Shown here piece after piece: positions 52,772-61,802 of a DNA stretch of 64,000 nucleotides; positions within the stretch are counted from its first letter, which is position 1; every line of letters begins with the position of its first letter. The notes under the pieces were generated by a model that saw nothing but the letters and a program-made list of their open reading frames with translations, made no database searches and was not told the origin of the DNA. The position numbers and the translations under genes were made by a program. The DNA is from Pseudomonas amygdali (GTDB lineage: Bacteria > Pseudomonadota > Gammaproteobacteria > Pseudomonadales > Pseudomonadaceae): assembly GCF_002699855.1 (NCBI RefSeq), contig NZ_LKBW01000024.1, forward strand, positions 1 to 64,000. Reading direction: 5' to 3'.

Positions 52772-54249
52772 GGTTGCAGCTCCTCCAATAACTGACGAAT
52801 GGCAGGAATAATATCGCTGGCAGCCAGCCCGCGACCGTATTCACTGACTTTCTGACCGGCGCTTGCGTGCAGCCACACCGCCAGACAGGCCGCATCGAAT
52901 GGCGTTAGATGCTGCGCCAGCAGCGCACCGATCAACCCGGCCAATACGTCACCCAGTCCGGCGGTGGCCATGGCCGGATGACCACGGTCGCACAACGCCA
53001 GTTGCCCGCTCGCATCGGCGATCAGGCTGCCGGAGCCCTTAAGCACAAAGACCGTATCGAACTTACGCGCCAGCGCCCGCACAGCAGCGGCCCGGTCAGC
53101 CTGAACGTCCTTGATGCCAACGCCCAGCAAACGCGCGGCCTCTCCCGGATGAGGAGTGATGACGCAGCCCTTGGGCAGACTCACCAGACCGGCGGCCAGC
53201 ATATTCAGAGCATCGGCATCCCACACTTGGGGCCGCTCAGCGTTGGCAGCAGCCGACAGCAGGCTGCGCCCCCAGGACGCCTGCCCCAGGCCGGGCCCGA
53301 CCACCAATACGCTGGCCGGCTCGATCAAAGCCATCAACTGGTTAGCCGAGCGAATGGCCGCACTCATGATTTCCGGCATGCGCGTCAGGGCGGCCGGAAT
53401 ATGTTCGGCGCGGGTCGCCAGCGTCAGCATGCCCGCCCCGCTGCGCAAGGCGCTTTCGGCGCTGAGCAAGGCAGCACCGCCAAAACCGTGATCGCCACCG
53501 ATGACCAGCACTCGGCCGAACATGCCTTTATGAGCAGTACGCGGACGCGGTGCCAGCGTCGGCAGACTGGATGCGCCCAGACGTTTCGCGCTGACCGGCA
53601 CCTGCGCAACCAGCGCAGGGTCGGCGCGCAAATCATCAAACACCAGTTCGCCCACCAGGTCCGCCGCATCGCCTGTCAACAAGCCCAGTTTGAGGCCGAT
53701 GAAGGTAACGGTCACATCGGCACGCACCGCCACGCCCAGCGTCTGGCCGGTGTCTGCACTCAAGCCCGACGGGATGTCCACGGCGGCGACCGGCAGGCCG
53801 CTGGCATTGATCGCCTTGATGGCCGAAACATAGGGCTCGCGCACTTCGCCGTTGAGCCCGGTGCCGAGCAAGGCATCCAGCACCACGCCGCTCAGCGGTT
53901 GTCCGGCCCATGCCTGAGTGTCGATGCCGGAAGCTGCCGCGTGCGCCGAAGCGGCATCACCGGTCAATGCAGCCGGGTCGCCGACAGCCAGCACCCTGAC
54001 TTGCCAGCCTGCCTTGTGCGCCAGCGCGGCCACCAGATACCCGTCACCGGCATTGTTGCCACGTCCGGCCAGCACGGTCAGTTCATTGGCCTTCGGCCAG
54101 CGTCGGAGTATCGTCCGCCATAGCGCCTGGGCAGCGCGCAGCATCAATTCCAGGCCTGGCGTACCGGCAGCAATCAGCCGTGCATCGAGGTCGCGGACCT
54201 GCGCAGCGCTGTACAGCGCGTCGGGTAAATGAGGTTTCGTGTCGAACAT
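52759..54249 (-). CDS. nnrE/nnrD (yjeF): Bifunctional NAD(P)HX epimerase / ADP-dependent dehydratase
   Basis: 496 residues. The N-terminal YjeF_N epimerase domain (about 1-215) carries AGRGNNAGDGYLVA and VAVDIPSGLSADTG. The C-terminal ribokinase-like dehydratase (about 225-490) carries HKGMFGRVLVIGGDHGFGGAALL, the GPGLGQ motif, ITPHPGEAARLLG and GHPAMATAGLGDVLAG. It repairs hydrated NADH and NADPH. The ATG at 54249 is used (MFDTKPHLPDALYS). It is divergent from queG, with about 60 bp between. Confidence 0.95.
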   Translation of the reverse strand: MFDTKPHLPDALYSAAQVRDLDARLIAAGTPGLELMLRAAQALWRTILRRWPKANELTVLAGRGNNAGDGYLVAALAHKAGWQVRVLAVGDPAALTGDAASAHAAASGIDTQAWAGQPLSGVVLDALLGTGLNGEVREPYVSAIKAINASGLPVAAVDIPSGLSADTGQTLGVAVRADVTVTFIGLKLGLLTGDAADLVGELVFDDLRADPALVAQVPVSAKRLGASSLPTLAPRPRTAHKGMFGRVLVIGGDHGFGGAALLSAESALRSGAGMLTLATRAEHIPAALTRMPEIMSAAIRSANQLMALIEPASVLVVGPGLGQASWGRSLLSAAANAERPQVWDADALNMLAAGLVSLPKGCVITPHPGEAARLLGVGIKDVQADRAAAVRALARKFDTVFVLKGSGSLIADASGQLALCDRGHPAMATAGLGDVLAGLIGALLAQHLTPFDAACLAVWLHASAGQKVSEYGRGLAASDIIPAIRQLLEELQPCLI

Positions 54250-54312
54250 GCGTCTATAGGCTCCGATGTCTGGCAGAATTATACGCACCTTGGCCCCGGT
54301 TTCTCTCTGCGC

Positions 54313-55407
54313 ATGTCCGCTATTACTGCTGCACTCCCCACTCGCGACGATCTTGCCGCCCTTGCCCTGTCAATCAAGGCATGGGGGCGTGAGCTGGGCT
54401 TTCAGGAAGTGGGGATCAGCGGTCTGGACCTGGCAGAGCACGAGCAGCACCTGCAACGCTGGCTCGATGCAGGCTATCACGGCGAAATGGACTATATGGC
54501 AGCCCACGGCAGTAAACGTTCCCATCCGGACGAGCTGGTGCCGGGAACGTTGCGCGTGGTGTCGCTGCGCATGGACTATCTGCCCGGCGACACCGAGATG
54601 GCCCAGCGCCTGACAGAACCGGAAAAAGCCTATGTGTCACGCTACGCCCTGGGCCGTGACTATCACAAGTTGATCCGCAAGCGCTTGCAGCAACTGGCCG
54701 AGCGCATTCAGCAGGCCATCGGGCCGTTTGGTTTTCGGGCGTTCGTGGACAGCGCGCCAGTGCTGGAAAAGGCCATTGCCGAACAGGCCGGGCTCGGCTG
54801 GATCGGCAAGAACACGCTGGTGCTCAACCGCAAGGCGGGCAGCTTTTTCTTTCTCGGCGAGCTGTTTGTCGACATCCCGCTGCCGGTCGATGCGCCGCAT
54901 GCGACGGAACATTGCGGGCGCTGCACGGCCTGTCTGGACATCTGCCCGACGGCGGCCTTTGTCGGGCCTTATGTGCTGGACGCACGGCGCTGCATTTCCT
55001 ACCTGACCATCGAGCTCAAGACCGCGATTCCAGAAGAGCTGCGGCCACTGATCGGCAACCGGGTGTTCGGTTGCGACGATTGCCAGATTGTCTGCCCGTG
55101 GAACCGCTTTGCACGACCAACCGACCAGAGCGATTTCCAGCCGCGCCATAACCTGGACAACGCTGGGCTGGCCGAGCTGTTTTTATGGGATGAAGACAAA
55201 TTCCTCAGTAGTACAGAAGGCTCGCCCCTGCGCCGCGCCGGGTACGAACGCTGGCTACGCAATCTGGCTGTTGGACTGGGCAACGCGCCCTCCACCATCC
55301 CGGTGATCGAAGCCCTGCAAGCACGGCGAGATTACCCGTCGGAGCTGGTCAGGGAACATGTGGAATGGGCGTTGCAGAGGCATGGGGTGGCAGACGCAGG
55401 GGGCTAA
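54313..55407 (+). CDS. queG: Epoxyqueuosine reductase QueG
   Basis: 364 residues. It reduces epoxyqueuosine to queuosine in tRNA, using cobalamin and two 4Fe-4S clusters. Ferredoxin-like cysteine motifs are CGRCTACLDICP and CDDCQIVCPWNRF; the cobalamin-binding region includes AFVDSAPVLEKAIAEQAGLGWIGKN, split across about residues 138-162. C-terminal HEAT-like repeats follow. ATG at 54313 (MSAITAALPTRDD) is preferred over 54229, which would overlap the divergent gene start. Confidence 0.95.
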   Translation: MSAITAALPTRDDLAALALSIKAWGRELGFQEVGISGLDLAEHEQHLQRWLDAGYHGEMDYMAAHGSKRSHPDELVPGTLRVVSLRMDYLPGDTEMAQRLTEPEKAYVSRYALGRDYHKLIRKRLQQLAERIQQAIGPFGFRAFVDSAPVLEKAIAEQAGLGWIGKNTLVLNRKAGSFFFLGELFVDIPLPVDAPHATEHCGRCTACLDICPTAAFVGPYVLDARRCISYLTIELKTAIPEELRPLIGNRVFGCDDCQIVCPWNRFARPTDQSDFQPRHNLDNAGLAELFLWDEDKFLSSTEGSPLRRAGYERWLRNLAVGLGNAPSTIPVIEALQARRDYPSELVREHVEWALQRHGVADAGG

Positions 55408-55441
55408 CGCGTCTGAGCGGGCCGAGCGACGCTTAACTTGC

Positions 55442-55583
55442 GTGGGAGCGGACTTGTCCGCGAACTGTCGGGAACCGGCAGCAAAAACGGTCGCCTTGGT
55501 GCATCAGACACAACAGCGTCAGCAGGTTTCAGGGCCGCTTCGCAGCCCATCGCAGCCGTCGTGACCTCCTGAAGCTCCCACGC
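55442..55583. repeat. BIME-like pair of inverted REP elements
   Basis: A REP-type element GTGGGAGCGGACTTGTCCGC at 55442-55461 contains the hairpin GCGGAC/GTCCGC. Its inverted partner ends at GCTCCCACGC (55574-55583), with an internal GGCTGCGATGGGCTGCGAAG on the minus strand. This is the usual layout of Pseudomonas extragenic palindromes. It occupies most of the 271-bp gap between the convergent queG and the TRIC-like gene, which otherwise shows nothing. Confidence 0.8.
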
Positions 55584-55678
55584 CCTCCGGGCAGAAGACC
55601 ACTCTGCGGGCATCTCAGGATGTGAATGAAGCAGAGTGCTGCGTATGGGCATGCAGCTCCGGGCGTTCTGCGCCCTCT

Positions 55679-56290
55679 TCAGGGCTCGTCTTTATAGACG
55701 AACTTGGGCATTTCCCAGCGGAATCGGATCGCCAGCAGGCGCAGCAGCAGGCCGCCGAACAAGGTGATGAGCACGGCCTGTTCATCCGGCAGTTGCAGGT
55801 ACTGGCACAGCAAAAAACACCACGCGACCAGAAATGAAACGCTGGCATACAGTTCGCGACGGAAGATCAGCGGGATGTCGTTGCAGAAGATGTCGCGCAG
55901 GATGCCACCGAAGACCCCAGTGATGACACCGCACACTGACGCGATCACCAGACCATGCCCGGCTTCCAGCGCAGTCATGCAGCCGATCAGGGTGAAGGCC
56001 ACCAGCCCCAGTGCATCCAGCACCAGAAACAACGAGCGCAGGTGGCGCATCAATGGCGCGATAAAGATCGTCACCAACGCTGCCATACTGGTCAATATGA
56101 GGTATTCCGGGTGCTTGACCCAGGTCAGCGGGTAATGGCCGATCAGCACATCGCGCACCGAGCCGCCGCCCAGCGCTGTGACGCAAGCGATCAGCACCAC
56201 ACCGAACCAGTCCATTCCTCGACGGCCCGCAGACAGCGCGCCAGTCATGGCTTCAGCAGTGATGGCAATCAGATAAAGCATCAGCAACAT
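55679..56290 (-). CDS. YicG/UPF0126 TRIC-like membrane channel protein
   Basis: 203 residues with about seven hydrophobic helices from MLLMLYLIAITAEAMTGALS onward. The paired glycine motifs GGGSVRDVLIG (about 42-52) and GGILRDIFCND (about 128-138) are the signature of the internally duplicated UPF0126 family, which is related to trimeric intracellular cation channels. Probably an inner-membrane cation channel; its physiological role in Pseudomonas is unknown. It is convergent with queG. Confidence 0.88.
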   Translation of the reverse strand: MLLMLYLIAITAEAMTGALSAGRRGMDWFGVVLIACVTALGGGSVRDVLIGHYPLTWVKHPEYLILTSMAALVTIFIAPLMRHLRSLFLVLDALGLVAFTLIGCMTALEAGHGLVIASVCGVITGVFGGILRDIFCNDIPLIFRRELYASVSFLVAWCFLLCQYLQLPDEQAVLITLFGGLLLRLLAIRFRWEMPKFVYKDEP

Positions 56291-56386
56291 GGCGGGGACT
56301 CTGCGACAAAGGCGCGCAGTCTAACCAGCCGACCAGCGCACTGAAAGAGTGCAGCGAAGATTATTCACTGCACGCGCGAGTCTTGA

Positions 56387-56923
56387 TCAAGGCTTGATGA
56401 AGTGCTCACGATAAAAGCGCAGCTCGGCAATCGACTCGCGGATGTCATCGAGCGCCAGGTGGGTGCTGCCTTTCTTGAATTTCAGCTCGGGGGACCAGCG
56501 CGCCGCCAGTTCCTTGAGGGTCGAGACATCCAGATTGCGGTAGTGGAACCAGTTTTCCAGCGTCGGCATGTGGCGATACAGGAAGCGGCGATCCTGGCAG
56601 ATGCTGTTGCCGCAGATCGGCGAACTGCGCTCCGGCACCCACAGCTTGATGAACTCAAGGGTCTGCGCCTCGGCTTCAGCCATGCTGATGGTGCTTTCGC
56701 GTACTCGCTGGGTCAGGCCCGAGCCACCGTGCTGGCGGGTGTTCCACTCGTCCATTTTCGCCAGCGTTTCGTCACTCTGGTGCACAGCGATCACCGGGCC
56801 TTCGGCCAGGGTGTTCAGCTCGCTATCAGTGATGATCGTGGCCATTTCGATGATGACATCGGTATCAGGGTCCAGACCGGTCATTTCCAGATCGATCCAG
56901 ATCAGGTTCTGCTTGTTCTGCAT
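56387..56923 (-). CDS. orn: Oligoribonuclease
   Basis: 178 residues of the DEDDh exonuclease family. It degrades 2-5 nt RNA and, in Pseudomonas, the linear dinucleotide pGpG from c-di-GMP turnover. The catalytic motifs are [12 protein letters not shown] (about 8-19), [16 protein letters not shown] and [14 protein letters not shown] at 56923 gives [14 protein letters not shown]. It is divergent from rsgA, as in E. coli. Confidence 0.97.
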   Translation of the reverse strand: MQNKQNLIWIDLEMTGLDPDTDVIIEMATIITDSELNTLAEGPVIAVHQSDETLAKMDEWNTRQHGGSGLTQRVRESTISMAEAEAQTLEFIKLWVPERSSPICGNSICQDRRFLYRHMPTLENWFHYRNLDVSTLKELAARWSPELKFKKGSTHLALDDIRESIAELRFYREHFIKP

Positions 56924-57031
56924 GTGTCGACTCCTCAGCGTAGGCGCGCAGTTTAGCTCACCCTGCCGTGCTAGACTCCTGCCGATCAATCGTACTGCCT
57001 AATTCATCGGTTACATCACATCGGAACACCC

Positions 57032-58063
57032 ATGGCCAAACGCCAACTCAATCGTCGTCAGAACTGGCGCATCGAAAAAATTCAGGGCGAGCGTGCTGCC
57101 CGCGCGGCAAAACGCGAGTCCGCTACGCTTGAAACACTGGAAGGCGGCGACCTCGGCCCCGAACAGACCGGCCTTGTGATTGCTCACTTCGGTGTACAGG
57201 TCGAAGTCGAGGCTCAGGAAGGCGAAGCAAGCGGTCAGGTATTTCGCTGCCACCTGCGCGCCAACCTGCCGGCACTGGTCACGGGTGATCGCGTTGTATG
57301 GCGCGCCGGCAATCAGGGCATTGGCGTCATCGTTGCGCAACTGCCCCGCACCACCGAACTGCGCCGCCCGGACTCACGTGGCCAGCTCAAGCCTGTGGCT
57401 GCCAACGTCGATCTGATCGTGATCGTGTTCGCGCCCATGCCCGAGCCACATGCCAACCTGATTGACCGCTATCTGGTGGCCGCCGAGCATGCCGGGATTC
57501 GTCCGCTGCTGCTGCTCAACAAGGCTGACCTGATCGACGAACAGAACGCGCCCGCGCTCAATGCGTTACTGGCGGTCTACCGCACACTGGGTTACCCGGT
57601 GCTGGAAGTGTCGGCGCATCATGGCGATGGCATGCAGACACTGCAAAGCCAGCTTGATGGCCACATCAGTGTGTTCGTTGGCCAGTCCGGCGTCGGCAAG
57701 TCTTCGTTGGTCAACAGCCTGCTGCCGGAAACGGATACCCGGGTCGGGCCGTTGTCCGAAGTCTCCGGCCAGGGCACACACACCACCACAACCGCCCGCC
57801 TGTTCCACTTTCCGCGTGGCGGCGATCTGATCGACTCACCGGGTATCCGCGAATTCGGCCTGGGGCATGTCAGCCGTGCAGACGTAGAAGCTGGCTTCAT
57901 CGAATTCAACGACCTGATCGGCACGTGCCGCTTTCGCGACTGCAAGCATAACCGCGAACCGGGCTGCGCCCTGCTCAAGGGGCTTGAAGATGGCCGCGTG
58001 CAGCAACAGCGCATGAACAGCTACCGTTCGATCATTGCCAGCTTGCCGCAAGACAGTTACTGA
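57032..58063 (+). CDS. rsgA: Small ribosomal subunit biogenesis GTPase RsgA
   Basis: 343 residues of circularly permuted GTPase. The order is an N-terminal OB fold, G4 (LLNKADLID, near 169), G1 ([10 protein letters not shown], near 216), G3 ([10 protein letters not shown]) and a C-terminal zinc-binding cysteine/histidine segment ([16 protein letters not shown]). It assists late maturation of the 30S subunit. It is divergent from orn and ends at a bidirectional terminator shared with motB. Confidence 0.97.
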   Translation: MAKRQLNRRQNWRIEKIQGERAARAAKRESATLETLEGGDLGPEQTGLVIAHFGVQVEVEAQEGEASGQVFRCHLRANLPALVTGDRVVWRAGNQGIGVIVAQLPRTTELRRPDSRGQLKPVAANVDLIVIVFAPMPEPHANLIDRYLVAAEHAGIRPLLLLNKADLIDEQNAPALNALLAVYRTLGYPVLEVSAHHGDGMQTLQSQLDGHISVFVGQSGVGKSSLVNSLLPETDTRVGPLSEVSGQGTHTTTTARLFHFPRGGDLIDSPGIREFGLGHVSRADVEAGFIEFNDLIGTCRFRDCKHNREPGCALLKGLEDGRVQQQRMNSYRSIIASLPQDSY

Positions 58064-58081
58064 GCACCGAACGCCGCACAC

Positions 58082-58110
58082 AAAAACGCCGCGATGATCG
58101 CGGCGTTTCT
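58082..58110. terminator. Bidirectional intrinsic terminator between rsgA and motB
   Basis: AAACGCCGC/GCGGCGTTT stem around GATGATC, with an A-run on the left and TTTCT on the right, placed between convergent rsgA and motB. Suitable for both transcripts. Confidence 0.8.
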
Positions 58111-58124
58111 GTATCGGTTGCAGC

Positions 58125-59159
58125 TCAGTTCTGGGCTGGCTCGACCCGCAACTTGCCATCGTCAAAGATATTCAGCTTCTGCCGGATCTCGTGAGGCTGG
58201 GCGTATGCCTGTGGGTCTGGCGGTGCCCCGACCGAAGCACCCGGAGCAGCGGGAGTAGCAGGAGTAGCAGGAGCGGCGGGCGCAGGTTTGGACTGAGGCG
58301 CACCACCGGAGTTCTGGTCGCCTTCGATACGCTGCTGAGCCTTTTTGGTCAAAACCACAATGTCGATGCGGCGGTTGACCGGATTGGTCGGGTTCTCGTG
58401 ATCATAAAGAGCTGACGAGGCATAACCCACCACCCTGGCCACCTGTGAGTCCGGATAGGTACCGGCCACTAGCGCACGACGTGCAGCATTGGCGCGGTTG
58501 GCCGACAGTTCCCAGTTACCGAATCCGCCGTTGCCTACAAAAGGTGTCGCGTCGGTATGACCGCTGATGCTGATCTTGTTCGGCACGCTTTTGATGGTGT
58601 CAGCCATTGCCAGCAGGATGTCTTCGAAATAAGGCTTGAGACGTGCGCTGCCCGAGTCGAACATCGGCCGGTTGTCAGCGTCCATGATCTGGATACGCAA
58701 ACCGTCCTGGGTGATCTCGAACAGAATCTGGTCCTTGAATTTCTGCAGTTGCGGGTTTTCCTCGACCTTGTTCTGCAGCTCTTGCAACAGCATCTCCAGA
58801 CGCTCCTGCTCGACCTCTTCAGCTTTGGTCTCGGAAGTCTCGGCCTCAAGGGGCACGGTGTCAGGTGACGGCGTGGTCTTGACCTCAGGGTTCAGCGTCT
58901 GATTCGGCGACATCTCGGGCGAGCCGCCCAGGTCGATCACATACGGCGAACCGCTGTCCGAAAAACCGACCGGGTCCTTGAAGTAACCGGCCACCGCGAG
59001 CAACTGTTCGGGCGTGGCAGAAGACATCAGCCACAGCACCAGAAAGAACGCCATCATCGCCGTCGCGAAGTCGGCAAACGCGATTTTCCAGGCACCGCCG
59101 TGATGTCCGCCACCAAAGCGCTTTACGCGCTTGATGATAATCGGCTGATTATTTTCCAT
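58125..59159 (-). CDS. motB: Flagellar motor stator protein MotB
   Basis: 344 residues. A short cytoplasmic N-terminus (IIIKRVKRFGGGHHGG) leads to a single TM helix with the proton-conducting aspartate D30 (AFADFATAMMAFFLVLWLM). The C-terminal OmpA-like peptidoglycan-binding domain includes SISGHTDATPF and ELSANRANAARRAL. A Pro/Ala-rich tail ends the protein. It starts 3 bp after the motA stop, so the stator pair is co-transcribed from the FliA-type promoter upstream of motA. Confidence 0.97.
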   Translation of the reverse strand: MENNQPIIIKRVKRFGGGHHGGAWKIAFADFATAMMAFFLVLWLMSSATPEQLLAVAGYFKDPVGFSDSGSPYVIDLGGSPEMSPNQTLNPEVKTTPSPDTVPLEAETSETKAEEVEQERLEMLLQELQNKVEENPQLQKFKDQILFEITQDGLRIQIMDADNRPMFDSGSARLKPYFEDILLAMADTIKSVPNKISISGHTDATPFVGNGGFGNWELSANRANAARRALVAGTYPDSQVARVVGYASSALYDHENPTNPVNRRIDIVVLTKKAQQRIEGDQNSGGAPQSKPAPAAPATPATPAAPGASVGAPPDPQAYAQPHEIRQKLNIFDDGKLRVEPAQN

Positions 59160-59162
59160 GAC

Positions 59163-60014
59163 TTAGCGACCGCGAACCGCTTGTTCCAGCTCGCTGAAGC
59201 TGGGGCGATGCAGCGGGTAGAGAACCTTGCGGCCAAATTCGACGGCCAGCGAAGGCGGCATGCCGGAGGCCGACGCCACCAGCGACGCCTTGATGCTCTC
59301 ATAGACGTTCATTTCTTCCTTGGCATCATGGGCAAGGCAGGTGGCCAACGGACCGAAGAAACCGTATGCCGCAAGAATACCGAAGAAGGTACCTACCAGC
59401 GCCGCACCTACGTGCATGCCGATTGCAGCCTTGTCGCCCGACCCCAGCGACGCCATGGTCACCACGATACCGAGTACCGCCGCCACGATACCGAAGCCAG
59501 GCATACCGTCGGCGATACCGGTAATGGCATGGGATGGATGCTCGAGCTCTTCTTTCATGCTCAGCAGTTCCATGTCGAACAAGCCTTCCAGCTCGTGAGG
59601 AGCCATGTTGCCGGACGACATGATGCGCAGGTAGTCGCAGATGTACGCGGTCATGCGCTCATCTTTCAGCACACCAGGGTATTTGGCGAAGATCGGGCTG
59701 GAGGCGGCGTCTTCGATATCCCCTTCAATCGCCATCATGCCTTCACGGCGGCTCTTGTTGAGGATTTCGTACACCAGCCCCAGCACCTCAAGGTAATAGG
59801 CGTGTGTGAAGCGCGAACCGAACATCTTCAGCGACTTCTTGAACACGTGCATGGTCATGTAGCCAGGGTTGGCCTGGAGGAACGCGCCCAGTGCAGCACC
59901 GCCGATGATCAAGACCTCGTAGGGCTGGAACAGCGCCATGATCTTGCCATGGGACAGCACATATCCGCCGAGGACACTCGCGATAACGACAATGATGCCG
60001 ATAATTTTAGCCAT
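59163..60014 (-). CDS. motA: Flagellar motor stator protein MotA
   Basis: 283 residues. Four TM helices are visible: MAKIIGIIVVIASVLGGYVL, LIIGGAALGAFL, and a C-terminal pair around GIVAAVLGIVVTMAS and LVGTFFGILAAYGFFGPLA. The cytoplasmic loop carries the charged residues that contact FliG. It is the first gene of the pair, 60-70 nt after a good FliA promoter. A second stator pair (MotCD) is usual in pseudomonads but is not in this window. Confidence 0.97.
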   Translation of the reverse strand: MAKIIGIIVVIASVLGGYVLSHGKIMALFQPYEVLIIGGAALGAFLQANPGYMTMHVFKKSLKMFGSRFTHAYYLEVLGLVYEILNKSRREGMMAIEGDIEDAASSPIFAKYPGVLKDERMTAYICDYLRIMSSGNMAPHELEGLFDMELLSMKEELEHPSHAITGIADGMPGFGIVAAVLGIVVTMASLGSGDKAAIGMHVGAALVGTFFGILAAYGFFGPLATCLAHDAKEEMNVYESIKASLVASASGMPPSLAVEFGRKVLYPLHRPSFSELEQAVRGR

Positions 60015-60080
60015 AGGAAAAAATACTTTACTGAGTCGGGTTCAGGGACAGTCCGGAAGTTCTTGAATCTCTTCTTCTCC

Positions 60081-60107
60081 TTATCGGCCTAACTGGGCCA
60101 GACTATA
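60081..60107 (-). promoter_or_regulatory. FliA (sigma-28) promoter of motAB
   Basis: On the minus strand TATAGTCT, an 11-bp spacer, and GCCGATAA. The -10 is identical to the sigma-28 consensus, the -35 matches six of eight bases of TAAAGTTT, and the spacing is exact. It lies 67 bp upstream of motA. Confidence 0.85.
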
Positions 60108-60221
60108 GCCGGTTCTTTTGAAAAACCCATTTATCCGCCTCCATAAAAGGAGGAAAATGGCCTCAGCGTCCCGTACGCTGGCGGTTTCCCAGCTCAGATA
60201 ATCAGCCGCACAGGCCATCGA

Positions 60222-61757
60222 ATGTCGACAGCACACGCAGCACATCATCTCGTTCCGAAAACGCTGGATGCCTGGGTCAAGCTGCTTGACGGCATCGCGT
60301 TACCGGTCCCTGCCGTCAATCATGGGCACGTTCGCGCAGCATTGAACGACAGTCGCCGCTCACTGCGTGAAATCGCTGAAATGATGCAGGAAAGCCCCGC
60401 ACTGGTATTGAGTGTGATGCGCGAGGCCAACCATCACACCCACGGTTTGACCGAGCAGGCCGAGAGCCTCGAGATTGCGATAAACCGTCTGGGGCTGGCG
60501 CGTACTGAAATCCTTCTGGGCCGCTTGCCAGCCAAGCCGCCCGAGGAAATTCCCGCGGTCTATCGCCAATTGATTCTGGTCAGCCAGCACGCCACACAAC
60601 AGGCCAACGGGTTGTTTGCCAGTCGCCTTGCACGACTCTGGCAAGACATCCATATGGGCAGCCTGCTTTTCCTCTCCCCCCTTTGGCCGATGGCGCTGGC
60701 CTATCCGAAGCTGCTCGAAGAGCTGGAGTTGCGGGTTATCCACAAGGGCCATTCCAGCCTTGCAGTGGAAAAAGAGCTGTTCGGCGTCAATCTGCTGGAG
60801 CTGTGCCTGGCACTCGCCGAATTCTGGCGCCTGCCGATCTGGGTCACGCGCGGTTATAAGTTGCTGATCAACGAGCGACGCGATCTGGCCAAGGTGCTGC
60901 GCATCGCCCGCGAAGAACACAGCCCGCTGCAACAGCAACAACTCATGGACGCCGACCCCAACCTGCGGCGCTGGCTGAACCAGCCAGCCAATACTGTTTT
61001 GCTGGGTAACGGCCTGGCGCTGGCGGCGCAACATGCCTGGAACAGCCCGCATTGCCTGCGCTGGGAACGGCTGACCAGCCTTTACCTGCAACAGTCGATC
61101 AGCGAAGTGCAGCAGCAGGCGCATCAAAACGCTGCCAGCAGCGCGCGTATTCATGCGGAAAAAGACCTCTGGCACCCGGCCGAATCGCTGATCTGGCCTT
61201 GGGATGCGCGCCGTGTAAGGCGCGACAACGAACCAGCGCCACCGCCATCGGCCGACGCCCTGCAGCTATGGCGCAAGCACTGCGCCGAGCTGCTGCAGGA
61301 CCCCAGCCCGTTCATCAACGCCATGCACTTGACCACCTCGGCCCGCGACGCGTTCATGTCGTGCGGTATGGAGCGGGTCATGCTGCTGATGCTGGACAAG
61401 ACCTCGACCGTACTGCGCGTCAATCAGATGGCCGGACTGCCGGCCGAAACCGCCTCCTTGCAGCTGTTCATCAAGGAAAGCACCGTGTTGCAACGCTTGC
61501 TGACCCAGCCGACGCAGTTGCGCATGACCCCCGCGAATAACGCGCAGTTTGCCGCCCTGCTGCCCGCGCCACTGAAAACCCTGTTCAGTGGCCAGCACTG
61601 GCTTATTCGCTCGCTGAGCAACAACGGTAAAGTCATGCTGCTGGTGGTCGCCGACCAGGGTGGTGGGGCCTTGTCGGAAATTTCCGTCCAGGCATTCGGA
61701 AAAACCGCGCAATGTATTGAAAGGGCACTTGGCATCTTTAGTCATCGCAAAGCGTGA
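60222..61757 (+). CDS. HDOD-domain protein
   Basis: 511 residues. An HDOD domain, a metal-free relative of HD phosphohydrolases, covers about residues 20-220 (ALPVPAVNHGHVRAALNDSRRS, IAINRLGLARTEILLGRL). The C-terminal half (about 340-500) resembles a GAF-like sensory domain (LWRKHCAELLQDPSPFINAM, ALNQ-type helices). Such proteins act in motility, virulence or cyclic-dinucleotide signalling; the role here is unproven. It is divergent from motA and lies 45 bp upstream of the rhodanese-PSD gene, probably co-transcribed. Confidence 0.85.
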   Translation: MSTAHAAHHLVPKTLDAWVKLLDGIALPVPAVNHGHVRAALNDSRRSLREIAEMMQESPALVLSVMREANHHTHGLTEQAESLEIAINRLGLARTEILLGRLPAKPPEEIPAVYRQLILVSQHATQQANGLFASRLARLWQDIHMGSLLFLSPLWPMALAYPKLLEELELRVIHKGHSSLAVEKELFGVNLLELCLALAEFWRLPIWVTRGYKLLINERRDLAKVLRIAREEHSPLQQQQLMDADPNLRRWLNQPANTVLLGNGLALAAQHAWNSPHCLRWERLTSLYLQQSISEVQQQAHQNAASSARIHAEKDLWHPAESLIWPWDARRVRRDNEPAPPPSADALQLWRKHCAELLQDPSPFINAMHLTTSARDAFMSCGMERVMLLMLDKTSTVLRVNQMAGLPAETASLQLFIKESTVLQRLLTQPTQLRMTPANNAQFAALLPAPLKTLFSGQHWLIRSLSNNGKVMLLVVADQGGGALSEISVQAFGKTAQCIERALGIFSHRKA

Positions 61758-61802
61758 GGCCTGGCGTACAATTCGCCTCTTTCCTTTCATCGGAGGCTGC
61801 AA

